Shown here: one piece after another, positions 1 through 12,500 of the stretch
Layout: every line of letters begins with the position of its first letter
How positions within the stretch are numbered: position 1 is the stretch's first letter
NCBI GenBank assembly: GCA_012845835.1
Contig: JABAKD010000017.1
Coordinates: forward strand, 2,417,001-2,481,000
From: Undaria pinnatifida
Lineage: Eukaryota; Sar; Phaeophyceae; Laminariales; Alariaceae
Direction of reading: 5' to 3'
Length of the DNA stretch: 64,000 bases
Position numbers and translations under genes: made by a program
Notes under the pieces: generated by a model
The model's database searches: none
What the model was told of the DNA's origin: nothing
The model's input: only the letters and a program-made list of their open reading frames with translations

Positions 1-414
1 TAATAGCGCCCTCCCCCCCCCCCATTTTCAACTGGCGACGCGCCTCGGGTGTTCATGCCAATCGCACGCCGAAGGGCATGTTCGCGAGCGGTGGCTAGCT
101 TTTTTTCGTTACGGTAGTTTTCAAGAGTTTCCCCCCGCCTTTTCAACTTGCGACGTCCCCCGGGGAAAAAAATCAAGCTAACCGCACCCCGTAGGGAAAG
201 CTTGTACGATACCATAGAAATCGGGGAAAGTTTCGTAAGAAACCTGTAACATGGTCGAGCACGTTTGTCGATACATCCCCCCCCCCCCGCCCCCCGAAAT
301 TTCGCAGGACGAAGCTCCTTTAAGGCGGGGCAAGGGGTAACCAAGGGTTGGGGATTCTAGAGTTTAGGGTAGAATTTTGCAGCGTTTTTTACGGGCCACC
401 TCTTGCGGTTAGTG

Positions 415-565
415 TCGGTTTCGTGTCGGTCTGACCCGACCCGACCCGACCCGACCCGTGAGTTGTGAAACACTCTTGGCCCGACTCGTAAAATTTCGAG
501 CATCCCCTCACACGACCCGACTCGACCCGCGACATTGTGGAATCTTCCGGGTCGGTTCATGACCC
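415..565. repeat. GACCCG-rich dispersed repeat
   Basis: Runs of GACCCG and CGACTCGACCC separated by short spacers ending in CTCACACGACCC. A clearly related tract is at 16690-16805. The open frame across it on the minus strand is a by-product of the repeat. Confidence 0.55.
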
Positions 566-752
566 GAGTATGAAAACTGGTTGTTTTTAGGGCATACAGT
601 ACAACTACGGCGTACGGGTTGCCAGTAAGCCGGTGGAGAGTGTGCCAGAGCAACCAATGTAACCGCCTTGTTGGGGGAAGCCGCCTTATTCACCTTATTC
701 AATCAAGGTCATGAGTTTAATCCCTCACTTGTGCCAAGTGAATTCGACCGCC

Positions 753-1262
753 CTATATCAGGATACCGCCTCATATGGGGATACCGCCTTATTGGGGGAC
801 CCCTACTGCTGTGTTTCGACAAAAAGTGAGGGACTCTGTGTACGTGTGTCAATTTGACCGCCTTATATCGGGACACCGCCTTACTCGGACCGCCTTATAT
901 CGGGATACCGCCTTCATCTGACCGCCTTATTGGGGGACTCCTACTGCTGTATTTCGACAATAAGTGAGGTACTCTGCGTACATGTGCGAATTTGACCGCC
1001 TTATATCGGGACACTGCCTTCCTCAGACCGCCTTACATCGGGACCCCTACTGCTGTATTTCGACACTAAGTAAGGGATTCTGTGTACGTGTGCGAATTTG
1101 ACCGCCATATATCGGGACACCGCCTCACTCAGACTGCCTTATACCGGGACCCCTACTGCTGTATTTCGAAACTAAGTGAGGGACACTGTGTACGTGTGTC
1201 AAAATGACCTCCTTGTATCGGGATACCGCCTTAATCAGACCGCTTTATTGCGGGATCCCTAC
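753..1262 (+). repeat. 106-bp tandem repeat with GACCGCCTTATATCGGG core
   Basis: The phrase CTACTGCTGT starts at 803, 941, 1047 and 1153 and its remnant at about 1259. That gives one 138-bp unit and three of 106 bp. Each unit holds several ACCGCCTTATATCGGG-like submotifs and AAGTGAGGGACTCTGTGTAC. Antisense relatives of the submotif occur at 44590-44760. Confidence 0.75.
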
Positions 1263-1307
1263 TAAAAATTCATAAATACGCCGTCTCATAATACTGGAAC
1301 CACACGC

Positions 1308-1335
1308 GGGGGGGGGGGGGGGGGGGGGGGGGGGG
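1308..1335 (+). repeat. Poly-G run of 28
   Basis: Uninterrupted G homopolymer. Other long G or C runs occur at 13235-13255, 30848-30863 and about 38882-38898. Confidence 0.9.
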
Positions 1336-1415
1336 CATGTCCCGGAATGCCGCACTAATAACCTATCACTTATAAACATAACATTTTGGAGAAGGCGGCT
1401 AAAACAAAAAAGTTA

Positions 1416-1705
1416 CGACACGCAGCTTGCAAAGATGAGTCTCGACAAAATCCTCGATCTCACAGCTGGAGTGCATTCTTTTTCCATTTTTTTGAAGAAA
1501 AATAGGCGGCGAAAGAAGTTGATTGTTGGACTACACGCAGCTTGCAAAGATGAGTTTCGACGGAATCCTCGATTTTTTTTCCTTTTTTTTTTATCCTCCG
1601 GCGGATGGGGAAAAATAAAGCTTTAGCTCACCACACTTCCGCGTATTTTCATACGCGTCGTGTGTCGATTTAACTCGATCTCACAGCTGGAGTGCATTCC
1701 TTTTT
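1416..1705 (+). repeat. Duplicated repeat CACGCAGCTTGCAAAGATGAG
   Basis: The phrase ACGCAGCTTGCAAAGATGAG starts near 1420 and 1532 (spacing about 112 bp), each followed by TCGAC and AATCCTCGAT. A third partial copy, from CTCGATCTCACAGCTGGAG, is at 1675-1705. A diverged copy is at 13100-13160. Confidence 0.6.
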
Positions 1706-1925
1706 CGTTTTTTTAGAAAAAGGTGTCGAAATACTGTAGGTTGATTGTTGGGCTGACCTTCCCCTGATGAGGGCCGCCAAAACTGTTGTCCCGCAGAACC
1801 AGTCCTCCTCTCCTGCCAGCTCCAGGAAATCAGCATCCACAGATAAAATCGACTCTCGGATCGCCTTCTTGGGATCCTGAAACCCCAAAAATAAACACAA
1901 AAACAAAAAACAAAAGCAACAGGAC

Positions 1926-2095
1926 CGGGTGGGGTGGGGTGGGGTGGGGTAGGGTGGGGTGGGGTTGGGTGGGGTGGGGTGGGGTGGGGGGTGGGGTAGG
2001 GTGGGATAAGCAAACGAAAAAAAAGAATGGGTGGGATGGGATGGGATGAGATGGAATAGCATGGGATGGCATTAGATGGGATAGACCGAAAAAAC
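1926..2095 (+). repeat. (GGGGT)n then GGGAT-rich microsatellite
   Basis: GGGGT pentamers to about 2005, then GGGATGGGAT-type repeats with A interruptions. GGGAT-like sequence continues loosely to about 2700. No gene is visible from 1710 to 3598. Confidence 0.85.
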
Positions 2096-2759
2096 CCGGC
2101 GACACACAAATATAACGAAAATATGGAATGGGAGGGAACGGGATAGCTCTCTAGCAAGTCCGGGTCAACAGGCTGGAACGCCTCTCGTAACGCCCATGGA
2201 ATCGGACGGGGTTCCTTGGTATGATATCATATGAGATGAATACAAAAAGCTGAACGACCAGCAAATCAAATACATGGGATAGGGTGAGAAACTAGATAGG
2301 ATGGATACAAAAACGACGGAAAAAGAGAAAAAAACACTATGGGACGGGACGAAGATGGAATTATATGGGATTTGGACAGCTCTTTGGGAACTCCGCGTCA
2401 ACAGCCAGGAAAGTCTCTCGTGTGGCCTTTTCCGAGTCGCTTTTCCGGATCCAACCTGAAAAGGGCCGATCGAGAGGCGTTTTTTCGTTGACTCCGAGTT
2501 CCTATAATAGAGAGCTATCCCATCCCATCTCATACCATCCCATCAAGAGGAAAAAACAGTATCAAAAGGACAGGATACGATAAGATGGGACAGCATGCGA
2601 TCGGATGGGAAAAAAACGATTCCATACATACAAACACAAAACTATGGGATGGGGTGGGATGCGGCGGGATCAGAAAGGATGGGGTGGCGTATGTCATGTG
2701 ACGGGATAAAAAGGAAAAACCGACACACAAACAAGACAAAAGTGCGAGAAAGAACGGGA

Positions 2760-3012
2760 TGAACAGGAATGGGATGGAACACCATAGGATGGAACACCAT
2801 GGGATGGAACACCATGGGATGGACCACCATGGGATGGACCACCATGGGATGGAACACCATGGGATGGAACACCATGGGATGGAACACCATGGGATGGAAC
2901 ACCATGGGATGGACCACCATGGGAGGGAACACCATGGGATGGAACACCATGGGATGGAACACCATGGGATGGAACACCATGGGATGGAACACCATGGGAT
3001 GGAATATAATGG
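2760..3012 (+). repeat. 15-bp minisatellite GGGATGGAACACCAT
   Basis: About 16 near-perfect 15-bp units, some with GGACC in place of GGAAC. The unit is a multiple of three with no stop, so several frames stay open (HHGME-type proteins); these are not genes. Confidence 0.92.
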
Positions 3013-3598
3013 AATGGGACGGGATTATTGTAAATGATATGAGATGAATACAAACAGCTGCCAGACAAGCAAAACACATACAATATGATACCAGTCCGGC
3101 AATACTATAAGCTCGACATGAAAAACAAAACAAATAAGCTCGATATGGAATTGAGGCCACACGGTGCTGCTATTATAAACCCAAGACGATCGTTTATGAT
3201 CGTATCCCCCTGCAGATGGATCAAATGGTTGAAACATCCATTGGTATACCCGGGGGTGCTCAGTTATCATCCCTCCCTAAGATCTCCGAGTTTCGCACAT
3301 TTTTCAAGCATAATTCATATCGAGCCTATATTTATTGTCGGACTGGTATTGCATGGGGTGACACGAGATAGCGTGAATACAATAAAAACAGAAACGCAAA
3401 CAAAAACACCAAGGGACGGATAGGGACAGAGACAGAACGGGACCGAATAAATCCGGGGGTAAAAAACAAAAAAACACAAAAAAACGCCTCAATCGCTTCA
3501 GACATCCCATCGTTCACCGAACAACCAGCCTCCTACAAAAATCGTTACATACACTCCTCCTATCCTCTACCCCCCCACACTCCCATCCACCCATTCAC

Positions 3599-6500
3599 CT
3601 TCCACAAGGACGGGTGGTGTCCAACCCTGGTGTGAAGCTTGTCGCGGACATACTGCACCGCCTGGAACCCGCAGTGCCCATCGTAAACCCCAAAGAACCC
3701 CTGCGCCGGCCGGATCTCCACCAGCGCTCCATCCTTATCCCCCACCCCCGCCCCAACCCCCACTCCTTTCTCCGCACCCAACCCCCCCCCCGGCTTCGCC
3801 CCCGCTCCACCCGTCCCTCCAGCCCCCGCCCCCACCTCCACTCCCGGCTTCGCCCGCGCTCCCCCCACCACCTCGGCTTCTGGAGTAGCAGCAGCCGCCG
3901 CTACCTCTGCCGGCGGTGATTCCACCGCCGCCGCTGCCACCGCCACCACCGTGGCTGTCGACGCCGCCGTGGCTGTCGACGCTGCCGTGGCTGTCGACGC
4001 TACCGCCGACGCGCTCTCGGGAATTTTTCGGATGGACTTGTTAAAGTTCGGCATCACGCAGAAGCGGTCCTCCTGCTTCTCGCGCCTGAAAAGGTGAGGG
4101 GGGAGGGGGGAGGGGGGAAGGAAGAGGAGGAGAAAGGAAAAGGAAAGGATACAAATAAATTGAAAAAAAGGAACGGATCGGAATGGAACAAAACGAAACG
4201 AACCAAACGGAATCACACGGAACGAAATGAAAACAAACGAAACGAAACGAAACGAAACGAAACGAAACGAAACGAAAAAAAACTAAAACTGGAAACTCGT
4301 CTGGGACGGTCGCTGTTACTTGCCGGGTTACTTGCGGTGGCTGTTTTTCCCCATTATTTGTGAAGAGCTTTCCCCCCTTTTCAACCTGCGACACCCCGGG
4401 ATTGCAAGTTAACCACATCAACCCCGAAGGAGAAGCTTGTAAACAGAACAAAATTATACTTGACCAAATCAATCCAACCCAACCCAACCCAACCCCACCC
4501 AACTCAACCCAACCCAACCCAACCCAACCCAACCCAACCCAACCCAACCCTACCCAACCCAACCCAACCCAACCCAACCCAACCAAACCCACCAACCCAA
4601 CCAAACCCACCAAACCAAACCAAACCAAACCAAACCAAACCAAACCAAACCAAACCAAACCAAACCAAACCAAACCAAACCAAACCAAACCAAACCAAAC
4701 CAAATCATACCCAAACCAAACCCAAATTCAAACCAAACCAAGCACAGGGGGTGAAGAGGAGAGGAGGAGGAGGAGGAGGAGGAGGAGGACGGGGAGAGAA
4801 GACGCGAAGCGTGACCAGGTTAAAGGAAGAGAAGATATAGATACCAAGATGTGATGAAAAAAATGTTGCAGGCGATCCGAAAGTAACCCCTCACTTTGTC
4901 GACGATGCGTCGACGGCTGATGGTATACCTTTCACATAATAGAGACGAAGGCAGAACGCCCATCTTCTATTCTCAACACAAAAAAACACCTATACCCCAT
5001 CTCCTACCCTCCCTCCTATCCCCCCCCCCCCCCCGGCCCCGCCCCCGCTCACTCCCCTTCCTCCGTCTCACCTTCCCATGATAGACCAAGCACCGCAAGA
5101 CCACCACAGCCCCTCCTCGTCCTTCCCGCCTCCCTTCCCCACAGAAACCCCTTCCTTCAAACAGGAAGTACCGACACCAGCGCCAGCACGCGAAGAAACG
5201 CCATCCTTCGAAGAAGCGCAGCCGTCACCGCCATCGCCAACTCCGGTTGCAACCTTCAGTGAGGCAGCGCCAGCGCCACCGTCGCCGCCGCCCTCAGCAG
5301 GCGTTTTGGCCGGGAAGGGGGCGCCCCCGCATCCTCCCCCCTTAATGTTGCACAGCCCATCCGGCCTGCAGGGGCGACGAGCGTGGTAATCGCCCGTGTA
5401 GTAATCCTGGAAAATTCGTTCACGGAGGGGTGGGAGCAAAAATGTGGGGGGGGCGGTGAGGTTTGGGGTGGGGCTGGGGTTGGGGTCGGGGTTGGGGTTG
5501 GGGTTGGGGTGGGGTTGGGGTTGGGATCGGGCGCTAGGGGGGAGGGCAACAGGTACGGTTCGTACAGCAGGGCGGCAAGTGACTACATGGTGCGGCAATA
5601 GGACAGAAGTACGCCGTACGTCAGTAATGCCGAAATAGGTATTTGACGCTTCCCTCTGCGCAAACACTAGCGTAATAAAGCTAAGAGACTTTGTCGTGCC
5701 AAATGAACAAGCAAACAAGCAAGCAAGCAGCCAACCAACCAACCAACCAACCAACCAGCCAACCAACCAACCAACCAACCAACCAACCAACCAACCAACC
5801 ACCCACCCAACCATCCAACCAACCAACCGACCAACACACCAACCACCCAACCAAAACATGAAGGTCGATTGAGCTCTTGACGTGTCCAAAAAAGGCTGCC
5901 CTCCTATCAGCCCCTTCACACCTCACACGAACTGCAAGTCATTTCCCACCAAAACCACGGCTACCGTCCCGAAAGAGCACGTCTAACAGCTTTCTCGATT
6001 CTCAAAAGGCCTCACCTCCTTGATTGCGGGAGCCCAGGGCAGGTCCATTCCACACGGCACGACCGCGCCCCCTCCGCCTCCCCCAAATGGCGGGTCCTTC
6101 CCCTTCCCATTACCCTTCCCAAGTTTGCTACCGCCTGCGTTACCGCCAGACTTTCCACCAAACCTCCCGTTACCGCCAGAACCCCCGCCGAATTTACAGC
6201 TAGCACCAGAGTTACCGGAAAAGTTACCGTTGGCGGTAGCGACGCCGGGGGACGAGGGGGGGGAAGAGGAGGGGGAGCGTGATCGCCGAGACTCATCGAG
6301 GGTGTTCTTGCCCGTGACGTTGCTGTCGGCCGCGGTGATCGCGCCGCTGCCGGAGGACGAGGGGAGGCCGGCCTCGACCAAGCCCAGCTCCACGTCCATG
6401 CCCACGAGCTCGAACACCCTGCATGACATCGTGCACCATCTTCCAGTGAGAATGAGTGAGTGAGTGGGTGAGTGCTCGAGCGTGTTGTTTCTGTCTACAA

Positions 6501-9500
6501 AAAATGTATTTTGAAGCGTTACGAAGTAACGCCGCTGTAGACAATCACTATGGAATACCAGAGGGATAAACCTGAGGCGAAACAAGACGGCAACAGTTGG
6601 CAGAGTTGGCCGATAAAGGTTGATAACCGACCAATAACAACACAAGAAGACGTAAGACGAGGGCATAGCGCGACACTTCTCGTACTGCTGCGCGCTCACG
6701 TTCTTCGTAGGCCAGTAAGACAACAAGTAAATATAAATAAATGTTTTGGTCTCTATCTCTTGAGTTCCCAAAGGATTTAACCATGGTAATTCGCTATATA
6801 TTTCGACGTTTTTCTCTCTCTAGTCTAATACCGGTAGACACAGCTGGGTTACCAAAAATATTCTGGGATCAAGGTGTCACGACACATAGAAACAACAAGC
6901 GTCGCTACCCCCGCCCCTGGCACACGACCTGTCCTGTGACGACGGACTACATTAAGGCAACGAGTTAATGTAAGGACAACATCAACAAAACCACTATTAA
7001 TGCCACCACTACAACAATAGCAATCGGTTCCTTTCACTGGCCACTCACTCTTCGTCCCCGGAGGCGTCGTTCGAACCGGGGGAACCTGCAGGTCTTGGGC
7101 TCTCGCCTCCCATCGATGTCTTCACCGCTCCTCCCTTCGCCGCGGCCTCCTTGGCCGCAGCCTCCTTGGCCCTAGCCGCCGCCCTCATGGCAGGCGGTAT
7201 GTACTTGCCGCCGCCCCCCGCCTTAACGCCTCCGCTGGCACACCCTCCGCTACCGAGGCCAGCGGCTGGCGATGAGGAGGAGGAGGGAGAGGGGGGGGGC
7301 AAGAGGAAGGAGAGGAGGGGGCGTGGGGAGGGGGTTAGAGACTACAGAGGGCTAAGAGAGTGCTATTAATAACAGCAGTAGCGATGTCAGTTACTTGTTA
7401 TCAAATAGCATACCGCTTTGGTTTACCCCCTTTTCATTTGTTTCGGCCTTCCCTTCCTTGCCCTTCAATTACACCTGACCCGTCTTGGATCTGCACTGTG
7501 GCTAGGGTCAAGGCTAGGGTTTGGGTCTACACGCTCGTACCCTGAGTCCACCACAGACGCGTGCTACGATCGAGGCACCACGTTTCGTCTGAAATGTTTT
7601 CTGGATGACTTAGCATCTTAACCCAAAATCGTCGGTTAACAGGCAATTTTTGTTTTGCGCGATTTTCGTCGAGTACCTAGGCCCCATGGAATTTTGCATC
7701 CGGTATCATAGCAGTTTTATTTTTCTCCAAATCACTTTTTGGGAGAGGTCTCAAGCTCACAAAAAATATATATATTTTGTAACCAAAAAGTGGTATACGT
7801 TAATACCTCCATCGTAGCACGCGTCTAATATTCTATCTAATCACGACATTTCGTTTCGACATATTTTCACCTCTCAAAAGTCTGAAAGGGTTTATTTAAC
7901 CTCACCTCTGCGAGCGGGCGGGACGTACTTCGGGACCTCCTCCTGGGTCTGGGCCTGGGTCTGGGCCGTGGCGGCCAGCAGAGAATGGGGCTCCACGTTC
8001 ATGCCTCGTCCCAGCCCCATGGCTTCCTGCGAAAACGAAAAAAATAGGCAAAAGACACAAAAAAAATAAACTAGCTGCAGGTGAAATAAAACGGGAAAAG
8101 AGAAATATTATTAGGAATTGGGAGCCGATAAGAATTACATGTTGCTTGTTGTTCATAGAGAGATTTCGGCGTTATGGTTCATAGCTTTTTTGGGGGAGTG
8201 CGTACGTAGCTTACTTTGACAGCAGCAGCTGGCATTGTTTGGTTGATCGCGCTTGTGGAGATACCAAGTCGATACCGCACGGGACGGTGCTGGCAGACCG
8301 GTAGAACACGCGAACAGACAGAGCTGTTGTTTACAACTGGACAGCGGTCGCTCACTGGACCAGATCATTCGTGATCTCTCCCGCCCACCCACCCTTTTTC
8401 TGTCGATGGTGAGGGGACGGAGATATTATGAGGATATAGGTACTATTCTCGTATAACTGAGGGTATTAGTACTTATTTTCTATTATTTTTTTCAGTGGCA
8501 TGCGAGGGTTTATAACACGGTATATGTTTTCTCGGAGTTGTGTGGAGGAGTCAATGGTGTTGGACCATTCGGTGTTTCAGTCGTCCGAGAATTCACACAG
8601 TAGAACCCAGACAATGGAGGGAGGGAGGTGTGTTTATGAGCAACGACATGTGGGTATGAGGCAGAGTTGGATACTGCGGTAGACATGTCAGCCAGCTGCC
8701 TTCCCTCCCAAGCCACAAAAAAGGATAATATACAACGCACTTCGAAAGACAGAAACAACGAAAATGACCGGAATATTACTGCTGTACCACCTGATTATAC
8801 GTCCTGTGACCACGGACTTGATATTATGCGAGTTAATGTGAGAGCAACAATTTTAAATCTGTTAGAAAAGCACCCACGTTTTTGAGGAACACCCTACTCA
8901 GTGAGGGATAGTTTTTTCTGCGGTTTTAGGACCGCCCCACTTGGGGAGGGACAGTTTTTCAGCAGTAACATTGAGTCCAGTACCGGGAGGGGAAAAGGGA
9001 AGACATTGGTGCCCACGGCTTTTCCAAAGCCGTCGAGGACAAGAAAAAAAGAAAACTGCCAGGGGTTAAGCTGCGGAAACCAAGCGTGAAAAAAACAAAA
9101 CAAAAACAACATAACAAAAATAAAAAAACGTCATCAGTCTTCAATGCAGGACGAACGGGTGTCGACAGATCCGACAGGTCGTGTGCACATGTAAGTGCAC
9201 GCCATGGCCTCCTGCCGCGAAACGGAAATAAACCACGCGAAAACCATGAAAATCTGGAACGAAAAAAAACGAAAACGAAAGCCAAACAATACAAAACAAA
9301 CCAACCTGACGTTTGGTTTGTTTTTTTAATTCCTTTCGTTTTCGTTTGGAATATATCGCAAACATCACTATGTTGGACGACGGGGGGGGGGAGGAATACT
9401 CACAATTTGTACTCGTGCGTATGGATATATACCTGGTAAAACATATCGCGTCTGCTTTGCTTGCTAAAGTAAATAATTACAACCATCCGCCCCATGTACG

Positions 9501-12500
9501 TAATGCGCTACTGAGCAGAGCGACTAAGGGCGGGCGTAGCGCTGACTACGTTCGTAGCATTGATTATGCTTTCAAGCTTATTCTGCATAGCCGGATAGCG
9601 CGGATTACATGCATAGCATTGATAATGTGTTCAAGTTTTTTCTGCATAGCCGGGTGGTGCGACTCACGAGACACGTGGCCTGGCACGCATCTGATTCACC
9701 TTGCTCTTTTCAATTTTTTCTATTAATAGTATTGCACGAATCTGACGAAAACAAGCAAACGCACGGCATCTGTTACGAATAACACAATCTGTATGTACAT
9801 GAAAAAAAAAACACAGAAAAAATACCTAAAGGGTGCCATGTTTATACCAGGTAGCAGTGTTACTCTACATCAGGTACGAAAAAAAGCCAATGTACAGCAT
9901 TTGTTACTACCTGGTATTAATAATAAAGCAACACTGCAGGCTTTATTTTATGTACACAAGAAAAACTGAAAAAATATTTCCAAAATGTGCCATATTTATA
10001 CAAGGTAGCAGTGTTGTTTTCTCACATCAAGTCTTGTCAAAAATCTAGAGTCCGCAGTCACACAAAGGTGTTATGTACACCGGGTAAATGTGTTTTGTAG
10101 TTGGGGAAAAAAAAAAAAAGTTTTTTATCGAAATATAAACAAAATACACACAAAAAAAATCCGATCGACTCTTCAAAATTGGGACAAAAGGAAAGGAAAA
10201 AAAAGGGCGAAAAAAAAGAAAAAAGGAGAAGAAAGAGGGGGAACAAACGCAGGATTAGAGAAGCTCGTGACACAGAGAAAAAAAAATGAGTACTGTACCA
10301 GGTAGACAGTAGAAGCGAGGAAAACCAGAGGAAAACAAACAAGAAAAAAAATTAATTGAAAAACAAGAAAAAAAAATAATTAAAAAACAAGAAAAAAAAA
10401 TAATTAAAAAGCAAGAAAAAAAATATATTAAAAACAAGAAAAAAAAAGGTGCGGGGATAGAGAGGCTCGAACTCTCGACCTTCTGCTTATGAGACAAACG
10501 CTCTAGCCGACTGAGCTATATCCCCCCCGCACACGTGAACATTTGGGAGATATTTTCCCTTTCTATAGCCAGATCAGCAGTAAGGCACATTGTACATGGT
10601 ACAAAATCTCTGTGGAAACGTACCTGACACTACGTACTACTGCTGTACATGACAAACTACTCGCAACTACGTACTACTGCTGCTGTGCCACCCTGGTAGA
10701 CTACAAGTACAGCAACAGGATCCCGTATCTGGTACTTGACTGAAGGACAAACTATTAATACTTGGAATTAGAGTAAATTACAGGATCATGTTTGAAGTAA
10801 GCAGCAGCACACTACTCGTACAGCAGCATGGTACGTATGGGAAAGTTATTTTAATAGAAACGAACCCTGGTATACGCTGTACTCGTATACCTGGTACTAA
10901 TAATAATGAACAACTGCTGTGGTTTCTGCGCTAACGCGCAACGCTAAGTCAACGCGATGCCAAGATCATTCGACGAAGGAAGGGTCGGTCGAAGCGAATT
11001 TGTTGTTTGGTCATGATATTAGCCCGAAAATAATCCATGAATACCTACGTATACCTGGCACCTACGTACTGGTACGTAACAGGGCTGACGGCGGACATCC
11101 GAACGCAAAACTAAACAAAATGGAGCGGCCACTTGAACACTTATTCTACAGCTGCTGTTTTAAATATATTTTCCACCCGATCAGGCAAAGTTGCGCACCA
11201 TACATAGCGGTAAATGCTGAAGTCTTAACGCTAAATGCTGAATCTCAGCATCGTAATAGCGTATCACGAATTAAAGCATACTTTAGTGTTGCGGACCATA
11301 CCGCTGAATGCTGCAGTCTCAGGATCGACGTAAGACACATTCCCAAAAGCTAGCTTCGAGCGGCTCGTCGCGTCGAGCAAACGTATCTCGTTATACAACT
11401 ACAGAAGGTACTCACGAAACATTCATTAGACGTTGAGAGTAGAGGACAGGTAATATCATTAGCCGACGAGCAAGAAACACCCAGCAACACACTGAGGCTC
11501 ACTTTTTTCCGGACGCTACGTACCAGGATGACAGTGTAGGAAACCGAATTAACCCCTGTAGAGCCTAAAATCCCTTCCCCACGCTAATTCCAAGTAATTT
11601 GCCCCCCAAAACGGGTTTCCAATTGTGAAGGCGTTAAGAAACCATGCCCATCCTCAGCGGCGGGCGCCCCACAATGCGCTGCCAGGCATATCATAGCCGG
11701 TGCTCAAGGTTATCGTTACGCAAAGGTTTCAGCCTTGTTCAGGATAGGCATTTCTTGTAGGCGGGGGCGTACTGCTGTGCAAGCTGCAGCTACAGCAGTA
11801 GGAAAAAAGCGCATTACGAAAAGAGTTACAACAACTCTCACTAACGTGTATTGAAAAAAATGAAAAAAACTAACGTGCACATACCTTGTGCCTGGTATGA
11901 GATATGATGGAACGTCAACAGCAGTACTACGTATCAGCAGTGCTATTGTCACTTGTGAGGTTCTCGCAGCGTGAGGGAGGTATCCAAGGAACCCTGGTAA
12001 CAAGCTCTACCTGCTGCTGGAGTAGCAACGGCGACTGCCCGCGGGGACAGCTAGCGCTATCGCTACCACGGGAACTTAAGAACACGCCAACAAACCAGCT
12101 AGATTGCCAACGCAATTGAGTTAAATTGACACACGACGTGTATAACAGTCTGATCAATTTTGCCCCTCTATCCATCGCCAAAATCACCCTACACTATTGC
12201 CAAGTATCATATCATGTCGCCATAACCGCTCACAGCTTCGTCCGACTGCGTTCTGTACCAAAACCCGACACGGCGACCTCGCCCACCGCCCAAGAAAAGC
12301 GTGGGCGACAGAGATCAACATATACCTTGGCCCAGCCCCGACAAAATCGTTGAGATATAATTTACTAACCCGAACCCTAACCCTGAGCCTGACCCCGACC
12401 GCCTAGGAAAATTCTCGGATTGAACACGTGTAAGGGGCTATCCACCATTTTGTCGACGCCGGACCAACTCGTAAACGCTCGCACAAAATTCAGTTTCCCT

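Larger units (their letters stand above)
3599..5406 (-). other. PP2C catalytic exons (N-terminal part of the domain)
   Basis: Exon 5406-5072 starts after TTTTCCAG, ends at GTGAGA and closes with [13 protein letters not shown]. Exon 4085-3599 starts after CCTTTTCAG and ends at GTGAAT. The join gives [10 protein letters not shown], the first PP2C motif (R-x-x-x-E-D), and later [20 protein letters not shown], the second. The stretch between them is Ala/Thr/Val and then Gly/Ala/Lys-rich, an insertion of about 100 residues where typical PP2Cs have 20-40. The usual DGHGG has Cys in place of the first Gly after His. Confidence 0.82.

Noticed and set aside
2642-3160. Open frames with HHGME or FHPMV repeats
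   Set aside because: Artefacts of the 15-bp minisatellite; all strands and several frames are open equally.
9150-9225. A second copy of the exon at 8026-7906 (minus strand, GCGGCAG then GAGGCCATGG)
   Set aside because: Only the first dozen bases resemble that exon, the frame soon stops, and including it would break the matching phases.
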